Assembly (NCBI GenBank): GCA_036345935.2
Contig: JADWOT020000001.1
Location: forward strand, 25,825,232-25,889,231
DNA: 64,000 bases
Origin: Taenia hydatigena
Taxonomy: Eukaryota; Platyhelminthes; Cestoda; Cyclophyllidea; Taeniidae
Direction: 5' to 3'
Below the pieces are notes generated by a model. That model searched no databases and was not told where the DNA came from. It saw nothing but the letters and a program-made list of their open reading frames with translations. How positions within the stretch are numbered: position 1 is the stretch's first letter; every line of letters begins with the position of its first letter. Positions 1 to 14,500 of this stretch are shown one piece after another. A program made the translations under genes and the position numbers.

Positions 1-3000
1 CTCGCATGTGTAAGTGTCATGAGATGTAGACGCAAAGCATTTCATAGTACAGGAAGGGTGAATCAAACAAATTTAAAATCGATCCATTGAGAGGATAAAA
101 TCAGGACAATTACTCGGATGCAAATGCACATGATGGGTGAAGGCTTGACCTCATTCTCGTCATTTTGGTGCCGTAGCCATTCGTCCCACAATGGCAATGG
201 ATTTTAACATCATCGTAGTCTTCCTGTTTGTACCATGCGATGAGACGAATTCTGTGCATTTATTCAGCATTGGAGGATCGTTTCTTCGTTTATTCTGCCC
301 TACTGATAAGGCGACGCTTAAAAACTTATGGTACTTGATGACTCCATCTCAGCCTTGCTTGTCTCAATTTACACAATTTGTTGGTGAAAAGGCGGCCGTT
401 TGCTCGGATTATTTTGGTTACATCAATACAATCCAAGTGATCAAATAGTGATGTCCAGCTCTAAAACCAACCTAGAATGGCTGTGCTGGCATTATGTAGA
501 ACATGCATCAAGTGGACACGATGAAAGTAGCCTGCCTAGCCTTCCAGTTCCGAATTAGCTTCTCTTATAAATTTTCTTAAGCTACGATAAGTAGACAAAC
601 ATGCATTGACTCATGATAAAATTTGTTGATGTGGTGCTGGAATACTGACGAATTAAGACGGAGCCAATGATTATCACGAAAGCAGGTATTATAAGATGTC
701 TTTGAATTGTCACATGAAAACCCTCCTAATGCTTTGATCTAAGCTACTGACAGGTGAGCTGTTTTGCTTGATACGGGTATGTGAACTAGGATTGATCATA
801 TGAGGGGTTCAAAGTAACTTCTAAGAAGTCGGCGACAATAAAATCACATTTTAGCTGTCTGTTTTAAGCATCGGCTTTAACATTTATGGCAGAGCGCAAT
901 AGGACTAGATTAGAGAAATATGAAAATTAGAATTTGTGGAGAAAAGCAGTTGGTAGAAGTTGACAGCTTTGCACCTTGTAGGGTACAGAAAAATGCGAAA
1001 AATGGAGGTTAGAAATTGACAAACAAAAGCAAGATGAGGCAGGCACTGTAATCATCGAAGCTATCAAAGACTGAAGCTAGATCTGGTCAGTGTGAAAATG
1101 CTGCCAAAATCATTTGTCATTTGGTTAAGTGAGGTAAGATAGAAGGAATGGGGTCTGTGACAAATCTCAACGAATTAACCACACCGCGTGTAAGACTTTG
1201 GGAAGTACTGCCTCCGACCCATTCACTTGAAGAGGACGAGTGGATGGCTGTTCTGCAATTTTACTCTCCATGAAGTTAAAATGCATCGGGTCGTAACAAA
1301 ACTGCTTGGAAATGATGTGACGAAGAGAAATGTCAAAATGGCTAATGACAAGAACTTGTTAGAACAGCGCAAAGAGGAATGATTAAGTAGGCCTATGAAT
1401 GCAAAGGAGTAAGATTAACAAGGAAAAGCATTTGAATGCTCTTACCGAGGCGAGTGACAAATAAACTGCAATGGATACTTCGACATCCTCATGGTAACTC
1501 GAAACAGTACCACCGCAGAACAACAAATTCCCATCGGCATTAGTTCTCGTGCATTGTTCCTGCACAACGTGTTTGTGAAAATACAGGCACCCAGACGCAA
1601 AATGAAAATGGTAATAGCTGCTATGGCAGGATAACCCAAATTATTTGGCCTGAACTTGCATGATATGGGCATGGGCTGTATGCGGATTAAACGAAGGCGG
1701 TGGCACGTGTTATTGAGTCCGCGATACAGATCTATTACTGCATGTAGCTTTTCCTAGTTGGGTGTTTTCGGTTTGGTGACAGCATTTGGCCACCGCGCTC
1801 ATTAGTTTAACACTTTTGGATTTTTCGCTCGTTTTCGGGGTCGTGGGTGTATTTTAACAGGCACACGAATGACCAGGCATGTCTTGGGGAGATCGGCAGC
1901 TGTGTTATCTGATGTCCACCGTAATTGCGCGGAATGTTAGCGGAATATTTAAGCAAATGGATGATCATGCTATTCAATTTTGTGCAAAATACAATGTGCT
2001 TTGCATTGTAAACGAAGTCATTTTAATTTACATTTATTACAGTCTTTTGTTGGTATTAAAACGATTAATTCAATAATATATGGATGCCTATTACGATTTG
2101 CTTTGTTAACTTGATAACTAATTGGCTCCACAGAATAGACTTCAACTACAAAGTGCCACATTTGGTATCAAATATTTTCCAATGTTTTTGCCTCACTGAG
2201 TGACAGGAGAGCTGGCAATGTGCACCCACAGCTCTAAGGTGCGGTGGATCATATGAGGTTTAAAGGAAACTTCAAAGAATACTACGACCAAAACAAAGTC
2301 AAACCACTAAGTCCTTGTTTACGTAAATAGTTTCAAATTCTGTTAAAAAAAGCTTAGTAGGACTGCATTTGAGAGACATACACGAATGAGCATTTTATGG
2401 AAGCTCATGCTTTCCAAGTGTGGGCCATAAAATTTAAGCAAAGTATAAAGTGCTGTGTCACAGAATTAGTGCATGGCCCTGTGAGGAATAAACAAATGCG
2501 CTTAAAAACAAATCTATAGCTGCATGTGACCTTTCCTGGTCGTGCGACTTTCGATTTGGCAACAGCATTTGATCGCCTTCTGCAAACAAATTAGATCTTG
2601 GATATTTTTCGCAGGCTGGTGTGTACTTTGACAGGCCAACAAATATCCAGACATGAATGAGGGAGATTGCACTGAATGCCCGCAAAATGCTCACGGAAAA
2701 TTCCAATAAAAGGATGCTAATACCACATTATTTATTAGAAAACATAATGTGCCACAGGTTGTGCACCAATGTATTATCCCGCACCTTCATTGTACTTCTG
2801 CAAGAAAGAGCTTAACAGGGCTGGATGTGGGAAATATGCACGAATAAGCATTTGATAGAAACTGAATGCTTTGCTGATCGTAGACTATGTAAAAACCGCA
2901 TGAAGGTTTCGGTGGGCCTAAGAATGGTAACAAAATATATGGTGCAGATCAATTCCTTTGAGGAGCGAGGCAAAAGTGTTGTTATAGATTTAGTGCTAGC

Positions 3001-5890
3001 TTTTTGTATTTACGCAATCAGAACAGTAAGTTAAATACACAAAATGATTTTCTCTACTTATAATGTGCTAGTAAAGCATTTAGAATGTAAGCCAGCTTCT
3101 TATTGAAAAATTATTGAACAGTTGTAAAGGTTAGGATGCGAATAAATTTTTAGGGGCCGCAATCGCCAAAAAGGAGTAACAATGCTTTCTCTTAAACGAG
3201 TGGCAGGCGACCTGCGATAGACCACATGAGAGTCTCAAACATGACAGTCCCACTAGCATCAGCTCACGCATATTGTTCTAACCATGGTACATCAAAGTTG
3301 ATTTTTATCCCTTTAGCTTGTATGCGCTTATAACATTCGTCCTTTTTTTGCTTTATTACCTAGGCTAGGTAATCAACAGAACATCTAATCCAATTTGGAG
3401 CATGGTTGATGTCAGAGGGCGAAATGAGTTGGAATGAGTCTTGTTTATTTATTTCTGGGAAGCTGATTGCAGTGGTCATGGCCTTGCCTTTGGGACAGTA
3501 GATCCTAATGTATGATAATTATGGTTCGAGTAGATCGAGCACGAATGCCTTGGTATAGTTCAGTTTAATGGCCTCCATTAAATTGCTTTGGTCTAAATTC
3601 CACTATCGCGACCGTTTCAGAAGCTCGCCGAGGCTTTGACTCGACAACAACCAAAGAATTACAATGTGTGTTGATGTTTGTGTGAGGGGCAAAAGTTTGT
3701 GAATGAGGTCCGTCTAATTAATGAAACTGGAAATGATAGCAAGTTCTGAGTTGAAGCAACCTTGTAATAAGCCAGTGCCAAAAGCCAAGTCGCCACGATG
3801 TAGTTTGAGCATTTTGAAAGACAACCTGTCGTAGAACCTTTGTTTCACGTGCCTCACATCGGGTGAAAGAGGAGCGAGGAAAAAGAACTTCCGCTTATAG
3901 TCTAACCTGCGTTTTTATTCTAGGACTTGTCGTTTCAAACGACGTCTTTCGTCTTTCTCGATTTGAATATTCCAACCTCGCGTATCTGCATCTGGAACTG
4001 CAGCTTGGAGGGAAGATGGCTAGAGCTCTTTTGTCTGTATTTCTCAAGATTCTATACGTCCTTTGTCAGACGCATTCTTTCCAAGCCAAAGAACATGACC
4101 TGCAACTTCCCTTTCTTCTCCTGTCATTCAATTTACTGTTCGCCACACGTCCAATGGACGCAACAAATGTCTGACGTAAAAGCAAAATCTTTACATTTCA
4201 GCTCAGTTCCGCTCATTTTCTAATAACACTCAAAATCTATTTTTTGTGATAGATTATATGCAAAATTAGTGTTGCGCACTGTAATGGGTCATGACATCAT
4301 AAAATTCACTTCACGTGCATTATTCTGAAACATTTGATCCCGGAATATGCTGCGGATCAGGACCGGCAGATGCCAACACTCAGTTGAATGGTCTAGTAAT
4401 TCAAGTTTTTCTAAATTGTATGACATGAGTGAAAATGATGTGCGGCTTGAATGAAGAGGAAAATACGTGCCACACACTAGAATACGTCCTTACATGTGAC
4501 ATTTCTTAGTCGTGTGATGCTTTGTTTGGTTGGCTACACACGGCCTCCCGACTCGTGCGATTCTAAGCCATGAGACTTGTTTGAAATTATGGAACTATTA
4601 GGTTTTTGCAAAAGGACCTCACGAACATCCAGACCTAAATGCAGAAAACCGAATGCTGCCACAAGTGAGTTCTGCCACCTTACATGCAGGACTTTGGAAA
4701 CCTAGCATATTTCATGTATTGCCACTGTAAGCCTGTATGTCTAGTCAAAAGTGCATCGTCCATGAAAATAGGGATACCTTTTCCATGCGCTTATCCAGAT
4801 ATAATACCCATCTAGCACATGTAAAAGATCATCCTTTGCCAGATGAAATCATATTTTGCACAGGATCCGCTCAGGAGTTTTTGTTGAAAGGAGAGACACG
4901 TGAATCGTAGCTGCTGTGCTATAGCTACTGATGCATCCTATGATGGGTACAAAGAGGCTTCTGGAAAGTCAATAGTGCATCAATTCACACCCCACACTCT
5001 CTGCTTTAGCCATTCAATTTTTCATTTGTGAGTTTTGTTTGCTAAGATCATGAGGATTTAATTTGGAGAGGATTATAAAAATTTGCCACGTTTCTTTACT
5101 GTGGTCAACCGCGCCTTTGCTGTTGACAGAGGATAAATTGCTTTCCGTTAAATTTCTATTTTTTTGATGCTGCCATTTGTACTGTGAAATGTTTACATCG
5201 AGGTGATGTGGACAACGCGTTATTTGTATTCGTGCATCGGGAAAGAGAATGGCGTGGTCATGTCTTCACCCTTGAAAGACTAGCTGCAGCGGCAGGGCCG
5301 TGATGCGCATATCTGTCCTCGAGCAGATCACCTTAATAACTCCAGCTAGGTAAACTGTCTTCGTATCAGCCGAGGTAAAATGATCTTTTGAACAAGAGCA
5401 TAATCGACATAAACTTTCAACATTTCTCTGCCCGTTTACGGATGCTGAAGAAGAGTCAGCATTTGACATGCGTAGGACTGAGTTTAGGGTCACATTTGGG
5501 CTTCAGAAAACAAAATTACATGAGCACATCTTGGGTTTTACCGAATTGCGCTGGAGATTGGATGGATTCGGCAACTAATTAACCACTGCTGGAGTATCAT
5601 TAGGTCATTGAAATCGAATATCTAATGGATAAAATGCATTTTCTCGGTAATATCAATGTCAAAGGACATCATGACCAAATCAGCTAAAGGTTAAATACCA
5701 TCGATGTCAACGAGAGTAAGCCGGGCGTTGATCTGCGCACAATATTGCACAAACCATGCCTCTGTGCACCTTTTTATGGCAATCTTGAAGGTCAAAATCA
5801 ATATTAAGATTGATAACTGCATGCGAATTCACTGATGCTACCCATCAAAAATGCACGCAGTGCGCAAAACCACGAAAGCTTTGTGGATTG
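1..5890. other. Non-genic stretch with diverged repeat units
   Basis: No convincing exon was found; ORFs are at most about 100 codons and lack domain signatures. The stretch holds imperfectly repeated blocks. One block contains the motif TGGATCATATGAGG or a close variant, followed by AACTTC(A/T)AAGAA, seen near 790-830 and 2245-2285, with weaker versions near 3220 and 4940. A second block containing CTGCATGT(A/G) plus CAGCATTTG is seen near 1738-1880 and 2518-2660, with a weaker version near 4490-4660. A third block is seen near 2345-2430 and 2808-2885. Order and spacing suggest decayed tandem duplication of a unit of about 1-2 kb. I see no promoter or coding signal tied to them. Confidence 0.45.
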
Positions 5891-6444
5891 CTAGGCTAAG
5901 GAAGACCAATAAAAATATCAAAATGTCATAAAATTGACAGGCAACAGATAAAAAAGCTAAAATAATGAAGCGGCATATTACCAAACCATTTTAAAGTTGT
6001 AATGAAAAGCGCTATTAGAGGAAGAGCTTATACCATACAGTAGCATGCGGTTCCATCAGTCGTTCTGCATTGAAAGTAGTCTACACACCACCAACTCTAC
6101 CTCACGTCACTTAGCAGCACAGATTTTGACCTGTGAAGGTCCCATACTAGTTATAATTTACTGCATGGCATGAGGTGAATTTGTAGCAGCTTACCTAGCA
6201 AGCCATTGTGCTGTGTATGATCAACGTCCTTTTCTGAATTTCCTTGCATAGAATTCGAAATGCTTCATCGTTAGTGAATGTAGATTAGTTTTGATTTTCA
6301 CAGCTGCCGTTAGAATTTGCGAAAGTAGAAGTACAAAGCTTTAATTTTGCAGTTGTTTTTATTATGTGAGTGCAAACAATTTGTCGTTACTTATTGGCAT
6401 CTTCCACTCACAGCTAACGCATCACATCTGGCTTTGGAATCCCA

Positions 6445-7150
6445 AATTTACCCGATTGTGGGGATCACATGCGAGTTGTGCCCTCAAATCTTGTTGTAGT
6501 GACCTTAATTGGGCGTCGACGGAGATGCGTAATCGTCACACGTGGACGCCTCGAGGAAGGCATATATGGCCCCCAGGTCGGAGGCATGCTCCTGTCAAAA
6601 GCACTCATTCCCATTCGCAATAACTAAGGCACGAGGAAACTGGCCTATTTCCCATTGGCTTGCCTACCTTCAATCCGCATTGACGGACAAACGTGGACGT
6701 GACCTATCATTCCCTTCTCCCCCTCCGTGCCTATCGTTTGTGGTAAAGCAACGAATGGGCACAAACTACGAGCGTACCTCGCATTCAACATTTCCTTTAC
6801 ATTCCAACGCCCACCATTGCCAGTCGCGAATTTGTGACAAAGATTAATTTGCATCCGCTGCTTGATTTGCGATTTTGTTCTTTCCATTGTTTGGTGATTG
6901 GAATCGCATCGCGCGATCGAGTGGCTTTCTCTTGTGTAAATGATGCGGTGGTAACAGACGATGAGTGTTGTTGTTTACCTGCATTACAGCCGTTAAATTC
7001 AACGACCGGACCGCGACTTTAAGCAATGCAGTTTTCCCAACCCCACTTCGCGTTGACTGAATATCCTGCGGCAGTGATGGATGGTGGTCAGGTGTCAGCC
7101 TTTCCACCACGTGCCATTGGCGTCCTTCCGAACCAATTGGCAGTGCAACA
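6445..7150. mobile_element. Insertion of about 0.7 kb inside R1a, probable dispersed element
   Basis: R1a and the copy at 43.2-48.4 kb are collinear on both sides of this segment. Alignment leaves at about 6445 (the other copy is near 43730) and resumes near 7155-7170 (near 43765-43790), so the other copy is effectively an empty site. About 300 bases of the insertion (about 6750-7020) are related in reverse orientation to 19690-19990, including an AGAGAAAGCCA block, a TAATCTTTGTCAC block and a TTAAAGGAAATG-type block. Recurrence at two unrelated sites argues for a mobile or formerly mobile repeat. No transposase or reverse transcriptase motif was seen, and I could not define terminal repeats or a target-site duplication with confidence. 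Confidence 0.5.
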
Positions 7151-10100
7151 TATGCAACTTTTAGTCTATATGTCTTCTATTCCGTACACTTTACATGCGA
7201 AATGGCATTTAGTTTCTATTATCTGCTTGTGTTGACGGAGTTCTATCCGGGCATGTCTCTCCAGTTATGCTTCATTGGATTCCATTTTGCACATGTTTAA
7301 GCATGTGACCGAAACAAACATTCGGTTGTGCCAATCTTTGATCCGACATGGTTTATACATCTCGGTATGCCACAACATCTCATCTCGCACTCGATAGAGC
7401 AAAATACCAAGAAAGATTTATGTAAAATGAAACTCATTGTTAGCAAGGCATCTTCTTTATCCCTATAGCTAGCTGTCAAATTTGGCCATTTGCCTCCCCA
7501 TTGGCCATCTGCTTTTATTGCTGTTACATAGTAATACATAGCGCAGTGAGTAAATGCACTGCATGGCTTTATTGACAGACGTGCGCTCATTCCCTGCCTT
7601 TACCCATGCTTGTTCTACAGCATTTGTGTACCCAATAAATATAGCATTCACCACACCTCACTTGAAATTAAGCGTTTATGAGCTAGTTGACACGTACCTA
7701 AGACTTTGATAAAGGACAACCAGTTCAACGGCACTGAAGCCATTGAGCTGGGCGGTTAATTGCAGTCACTAAGTAAACAACCGCACAACTGGGAAAAACC
7801 ACATGTAGGAATAAATTATATCTTTGATTGCACAGCATATGCCACCATTCTCTTCCAGGCCCACTGACCTCACACCCACATCACAAATGCTGGGTGTAAA
7901 TAACCAGGATCAACACGCCATGACAGCGAGTGCTATTATCTCACGAGGCCTAGTAAGCCGCGTTTACAGAGGCAAGTTGTTCCAGAACAATACACTTTAG
8001 CCAGTGTGGGTGATAGTTTGTTATCGTGCTGTGACATCCTTCGAATTTACTTTGAAGTTGCTTGGTGAATTATTGCAAGTCACATGGCTTTCATTTGCTT
8101 TCAAGAATGAAAAAATCTTCTGTGATAAATTCACACATGATTTCTGACATTTGTGCTCTTCATATCAACAATTCTTGACTTATATCGTCCATCTCATGAT
8201 ACCACTTAAGCAAAATTTATTACAGCTCAATGTCCTTAATATTGCTTATCAGATTTCGATGAAGTCCATATCGCCCTGCTATAAGACGAGAGATTTTATA
8301 TCTATAGCGCATGATCCATGGTCCAGCCAGTATATGACATGGTTTGTTTTCAAAAACAATCAGTATGATCGCGTTCATTGATGTATATGGACATGTGAGG
8401 TGGTATCCTTGTTATTATGCACCAAATAATGCATCGGCCATGACGGCACTTGCTGTGACATCATTATTTGATGCAAAAGCCTTTGCGTAATCAAATGAGC
8501 AGAGAACTAAAGCGGCGTCATTCTTGCATTGCATCTGACTTAATGGGTCTCACTTCCACCTCATTTGTACATATAATAACCTCCGCAGGGTACCATGCTT
8601 TGTCTTGGTTAAGCAGTTGACACATTACAAAGTTCTGCACGTTATAATCACTTCAATTTTATGCTCTAGCGCTGGATTTCCATTCAACTACATTTCCATA
8701 TGCTTGATCAACTGAAGAAGAATTAGCGTTAGAGCTCGCGCATTTTGACAAGGGCACTGGGTTTGAGAGAAGCCTGCTAATGTGCCATTCTTTATTCATG
8801 CAAGCCTAACAGCATTTAAAGAAACGCAGAGTGGACGCGGGTGCTCGCTTTAATTTGCAGTGAAAACTGAAATTCTTGTTGCGGCCTGACTAAAATCACG
8901 AGAGATGACCTAACTTCTACCTCTTCAATGGAATTATTTGGTAATGACATTACGAATGTTGAACCTTATCATCTTCCCCTTTGTTTACTTGAACTAATAC
9001 AGTCAGCTAGTTGCTGCGTACCACTAGTGTGTATGCATGAATCTGCTAATAGCCCGCATGATCTTTGCGTAACAAGTGGCAAGATGTAGTCAGGAATGCT
9101 TGTGAGCTTGTTGGCTCAGAGCCAAGTATTCGAAAACGGCAAAATTCAGCAACAATGATTTGCAGCAGTCCGAAGGCCATGCAGCAATTATATTGATTCC
9201 CAAACTCCATTATATCCGGCACCGCCTTCTCTTAAGCCATATATGCCCACATCCTTATTATGGCGTCGAAGCACAATAAACCTCAATCATCACGCCGTGA
9301 TTACGGGTGGTGTTTTCTATTAGTAATATCTCTCAAGCTGAGTGGTCCGACAATGCCTTCTGCTTAAAGGCAATGACAAACGGCGGCGTGACGTGGATGC
9401 ATTTGCTTCTCAACAAAAGCTTTTGGATCTTCGAGCATTAAATTTGCCAGTTTTGTCAATCAACCTACCCGTCAAAATGATAATTAATCATTATATGGCT
9501 AAAAATCGGGTTGTTGTAAATCATAATCCCCCGATGCATCTAAGGATGTCTAGTTGCTCTTCATGATCAGGTGTGTTCAGCTCTATAACAGATTTGGCAC
9601 TGCAAGCACGGAGATGCAGATTATTTTTACAAAGGCTTCCCAACCAACTCACCACTCTGATTGCATGTCGTTACAAATTGCAAGCCTAAAGTTTGAGTCT
9701 CTCCGCATTGAAGTGTTTATTGTTTAATCCCTGTTCGCCATTGCCTATTTTTAGTCTGAATGGCAGTGCAGCTAACAAATTTTGACAGAATACATGCAAG
9801 CTTTCGTTCCTGTAATGTCCATTTATGGGAAAAGCTAAATTTTCACGGAAGGTCATGGCTTGAAATCCGACTTATTGCGTGACAGAATTAGCCATGGCAT
9901 ATTGTTGAAGGTGCTGGTTGGGCGCGCCTTACCATCGTCAGTTAAACCACAACGTCAAACAATGCATGTACAACGCCTTCTGGTATGCTTAAGTTGCAGT
10001 TGACTACGTGCTTGCTCTTGAAAAACAAGGCATATATATCGCGACATGCCAGTACTGATTTGTGTCATCAGACACCTAATGTTATGTCAAAGCTGCCAAA

Positions 10101-11439
10101 ATTTTAAACAGAAAATGATTCTACCTTGTAACATAAGGCTAATGAAAAGGCGTCTTTATCAATTAGGCAATGTAAGCCATGATCTTTTAACGGTCTTGTT
10201 GTTTTCCAATGATTTTTCGAGAGTTTGAATCTGGGGTTCATTGCATGCAGATCAGCATGCAGTAGGCAATCCTTTGTTTAAATGGTGTGTATAACCAAGC
10301 AGCCCAAAGGCAAGTTGACGATTTAAGTCATGCAACACTAAATCGACATCGATTGTGGAGTCATTGAGCAAAAATTTGGCCAAAAGTAGTGGAATTTAGT
10401 AAGAGGACAGCAATAGAGAAAGGCCCGCACATGGTAATTGATTGAAGCCATGGTGTATTGAAGAGTTGCGTGGTGACGAATGCATGGCCTCAACTGTGTC
10501 TTAATGGCTAACGAGCTCCGTGAATTGTGTGTAGACGTATACATAAGCAGAAAATGGAGCGATGCAGGTTTACGGATTAATGCAGAACAATATATGTCTA
10601 TGACAGATTTTTGCGGAAATTTTGGCGTGTCGCATTTAAGTACCAATGTTTCGAAATCTGAGAGGCTCCCATTGATAAGGCTTTACTGCTCTTACACTTC
10701 TACTGCTAGTATGCAAGGAACGCCATGCACATTAGTAGCCGTCTCATTGTAATTTCAACGCGTCAAGTTTAGCATTCTCTTCAATTGAAATTGAAAACTT
10801 GTAAAATAATTTGCTAGTACATGAGTGTCACGGGTTTGGAAGATGATGACTTTGTTAATTTCAAACCACCCATCGGTCACAATTCTTCAAATTTCCAAAC
10901 TGGTTTTCTCCTAATTGTCTGCCTTTAGCAGAAGGCAGCGGAAATGGCGCCCGTTTAGAACTCACTATGAAGCAAACTTGGCTTAGCTCACAAGGCGATC
11001 CACTAATTCCTGTCTGCTGAGAAAGTCTTTTTAAGATTTCCTCCATCCACACTATGAAGGCCAGTACAGATGGTGCACATTTTGCGGCACAATGAGACAT
11101 CGGCCAAAGACTGCAGATTAGTGGTGTGCTTGCTGAGTATCAACTTCCGACGAAACGCAACATAAGAAGAGAAAGGTTAGTTAACACAGGAGGTTCAAAG
11201 TAAGCCTTTTACCCACGAATTGACCTTTTTCAAATCACCGAAGTCAGTTAATATGTAGGTGGCCTTATTTCCAGACAGGTTGGGACCAGATAGTGGCGAC
11301 TTCGCAACCAACAGTATCAGCGCAGGATGCTGGTACAATGACAAATTGTCTCTTTGGAGACGATGAGAGCGGCGACCTACCTCGGAGCACAGTGACATTC
11401 ATTAACAGCACCACAATATGTCAAGTAATTAATCTAATG

Positions 11440-11546
11440 GCAAACATATCGACAGAGACTTGACGATCTAATTCAACTGCAAGAAGACACGGTCCCAGGA
11501 CTAGATCGTCGCCAAACACAAACACTGAATGAGAGGTGTGGAAACA
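11440..11546 (+). pseudogene. Conserved coding-like island at the end of R1a
   Basis: The frame reads RLDDLIQLQED, then GLDRRQTQ, then LNER, and is about 90% identical in nucleotides to 48275-48377, against about 70% in the flanks. Upstream in the same frame R1a carries two stops where the other copy is open. This looks like the remnant of an exon coding a charged, probably helical segment. The parent protein is not recognised. Confidence 0.35.
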
Positions 11547-11579
11547 CGAAGGTCTGCCTGTTGCGTTGGCCCTAATTTC

Positions 11580-14500
11580 TATTCACTGATGTATAGGTTC
11601 CATTCAGCACAATTCCCCTCTACTTAGTCCACACAAGTAAATTAACATAGAGAGCGTGTCTGCTTGGCCAAATAGCTCGCTTTCCGAGCTTGCTTGCCAC
11701 TGTGCCATTCCGAGTTGATGCGGAAATAAATAATACCTAGGAAAGACATGGACAGGAAGGATGCAAACTTTTTTATAGCGAAGGCCATAAATGTTGGTGT
11801 ACACTGACTGAAACATAAGCGATGTCACAGCTGATGCCTCGTAGACAGCATATTGTAATTGTATATTTTGCTTTGCACTAAAAGCTTCTTCTTTGTAAAA
11901 ATTAGGATGACCATCCTCACGCACCTGGTCGAAATGATGGACAGTTCATAGGAGAGAGATATTCTTTGCAAATTGTCTCGTCTTGCGTCAGAGCGTTTTT
12001 AATATTCTGCTCAAAAGAGTAAGAGGTGAGCTGTTGCTGTGTATACGGAGATGCAACCTGCGATAGATCAGATGATAGCATCAACCTATATCCGCTTTAG
12101 TCATTAGCATAACATCGGTAAGCATAAACTGAAAAGGCCTTGATTATAAGGATACCATCAAATCAGATTTCTAGCCATTACCGCCAGTTTCTTTGTTCTT
12201 TTAGGATCTTAGATTCTATGTCAACGAAGTCTCAAACGGCAGACCTAAATAAAGGAGATTAGATGCTGTGTCAAGAAAATTCCGCAAATTTATGCAAAAT
12301 ACTAATGAATATTTTCAAACAAGACCAGCACGTAGACCAACAAGACTATATGGCTATTTCATACACAATCTAACATGCTTTGGGTTGCCCATCAATTAAA
12401 ATAATTATCATAATTGGAATTTGGCAATTGCATCAAAACCACTTATTCGTGAAAGTATGGATGCTTTCCACTATACACTTAGTTGAATGCAACACCTAGA
12501 TAGCGGATCACAATAGAGTCTTTGACACTCAATCACGTTTTCTTTAGGGCCTTAACAATGTTTATGCTCTACCAAGTGACAAGAGATCTGTTGAGCCATA
12601 CCGACAGCTTAGAACTGTGATGGATCAGACTACAAAATGAGAGATACTTCAAAGGTTTGTACGACGAAAGCAAGGTCACAATGCTGACTGTCTGCTGAAA
12701 ATGTTGTTTTCAACACTTGTAGAATAAGTTTTAGTGGGGCTTGATTGGAGTTAAACACGCGAAAACACAATCGCAACAATAAGCGGCTGATGGGAGCAAA
12801 TGGATTGCCAGTGGTGGGTGCAGAGAAATGCATCATAGAGAAGGCACATTTTGATGCTCCTTCAAATACTCCACTAAGTAAAGCCTACTTAGCGCAACGA
12901 GGAAGAGAAGATATTCTTGAAGGACTCCAGCCACTTCTAACCAGTCGCAGTTCGCTTGCGTAGATTTTGCTGAAGAGCCATTAATAACCGTGTCCTTTGG
13001 CGGCCTATTGAGCTGAAGTGGATATTTGCGCCAACGCAATGTTCGCTTGCGCAAAGTCATTAGGTTCAAGAAGCATTTGCATTGACGGTGGAATACATAA
13101 GCCAAGTACAATTATTTGCAATAACCTAATGTTGCGAAAGCAACTTGGTAATGTAGTGATGGTAGAAAATTAGATAGATAGATTAATATGGAAGGCCAAG
13201 TGAGCAGCAAATGATGAAACGTGTGCGTGATTTTATCAAGAGAGTCCTTTCAGTGCCAAAATCAAACATGTGCTAAGTTGGCTGTTGTGGATGAGCCAAA
13301 GACATGAACTTCTATGCGTCATGCGAAGCGGTCAAAGATAACTTTGTGATCGTCACGATGAAAACAAAGTCTCAACTTCATTAGTCTAGCTGCAATCTTC
13401 AAAGTGACTTCGGCATCACTACAAATAGCACGCGCACCACTTCGCACACAGTCCAAAGGATTATTGCTTACACCAATATGCTATGGTGAAGTTTCGGACG
13501 ACTTGAAGACAAGACAGCAGCAAGTTTGGTCGCAAAGGACGTAAGGCGTCGTGCTATATGCTATTTATTTAGCGCCGTTTATTAGATTCAAAATGCATAC
13601 AAATACGTGCTGAAAACGACCCCGCCATTATGAGGAGGTGCACAGCGTAAGGGATTGGTGTAGGCACATCTTCCTTACCTCAGGAACAGCGCACGCTGAG
13701 GTGGAGTCATGATGCATGCTGTTGTCTTGCTGCACGAATGTTTTTGCTCACATCAGCATGACAGACTACCACTACCTTGCCAGTCGCAAGTAAGTGAACA
13801 TCTGCAGACGAGCATAGTGAGCACACGTAGTGAAGCAGGTGAGTCTTGATGCTTCCGACTTTGGGCATCGCAGTAAAAATTAGAGACTTGATAACTTGGA
13901 AGAAGTAGTGCCGTTTAGACCACCTGATAATGCCTCCGTTGCATTAGAAAACCAAGTCGACATGCCAAACTCGTGTTGTCTGGCTTTATTCTAGTGTGTT
14001 GGCCAGTGCGCAAGCATGGCGGATTTGATACAAATTAGATTTGAGAGTTCCAATAAGCGAGAGAATGATTAGAAACGCTACGAAACGCTATCGTAACTAT
14101 CACACGTTCTCTCTGACATGTGGTTGCAGTGGTGAGAGTAGCCAATATCCACAACCTAGCCGCCACGCGCAGCATGAAGGGGAAGTTTGGCACGACCTAT
14201 CCAGCCTATGATAACACGGACTCATTCAAGTACAGCGTGGTACTCGTATGCAATAAGGTGAATACTGGCACTGGGTGCCCTTTCTTTTGCAAGAGCATGC
14301 AAAGTGAAATGGCAGTGTGTTCGACTGTGGAGTTAGATAAATCCTTTTGAGGTAGTTATAATGAGAGATACAGATTGCTTGTTCCATCATTCTAGGCCTT
14401 TTTTGTCCTAATTTTACTTAACCTGGTCTTAAAATGCAGGCATCTGATCAGTTGTCCACCTTATCTCTCTAGATTTTTACGAAACCCCCATACATGAAGG

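Larger units (their letters stand above)
5890..11580 (+). repeat. R1a: diverged copy of a long duplicated block
   Basis: This block aligns collinearly with the plus strand at about 43180-48430, and inverted with the left palindrome arm. Examples: GGCTAAGGAAGAC near 5893 matches 43185; the stretch near 7330-7400 matches 43930-44010; AACAAGTGGCAAGATGTAGTC near 9070 matches 46590; CAACTGCAAGAAGACA near 11478 matches 48307. Identity by eye is about 70-80% overall, with short islands near 90%. R1a lacks about 0.8-0.9 kb that the other copy carries (between about 8440 and 8540 here) and has its own insertion at about 6445-7150. It may be a decayed multi-exon gene or a non-autonomous repeat; the product is not recognised. 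Confidence 0.7.

Noticed and set aside
7297..7590. A 97-codon minus-strand ORF, also open (94 codons) at 28561-28845 and 43925-44209
   Set aside because: It stays open in two diverged copies, which is suggestive, but it has no recognisable domain, start context or splice sites. Kept only as a possible trace within R1.
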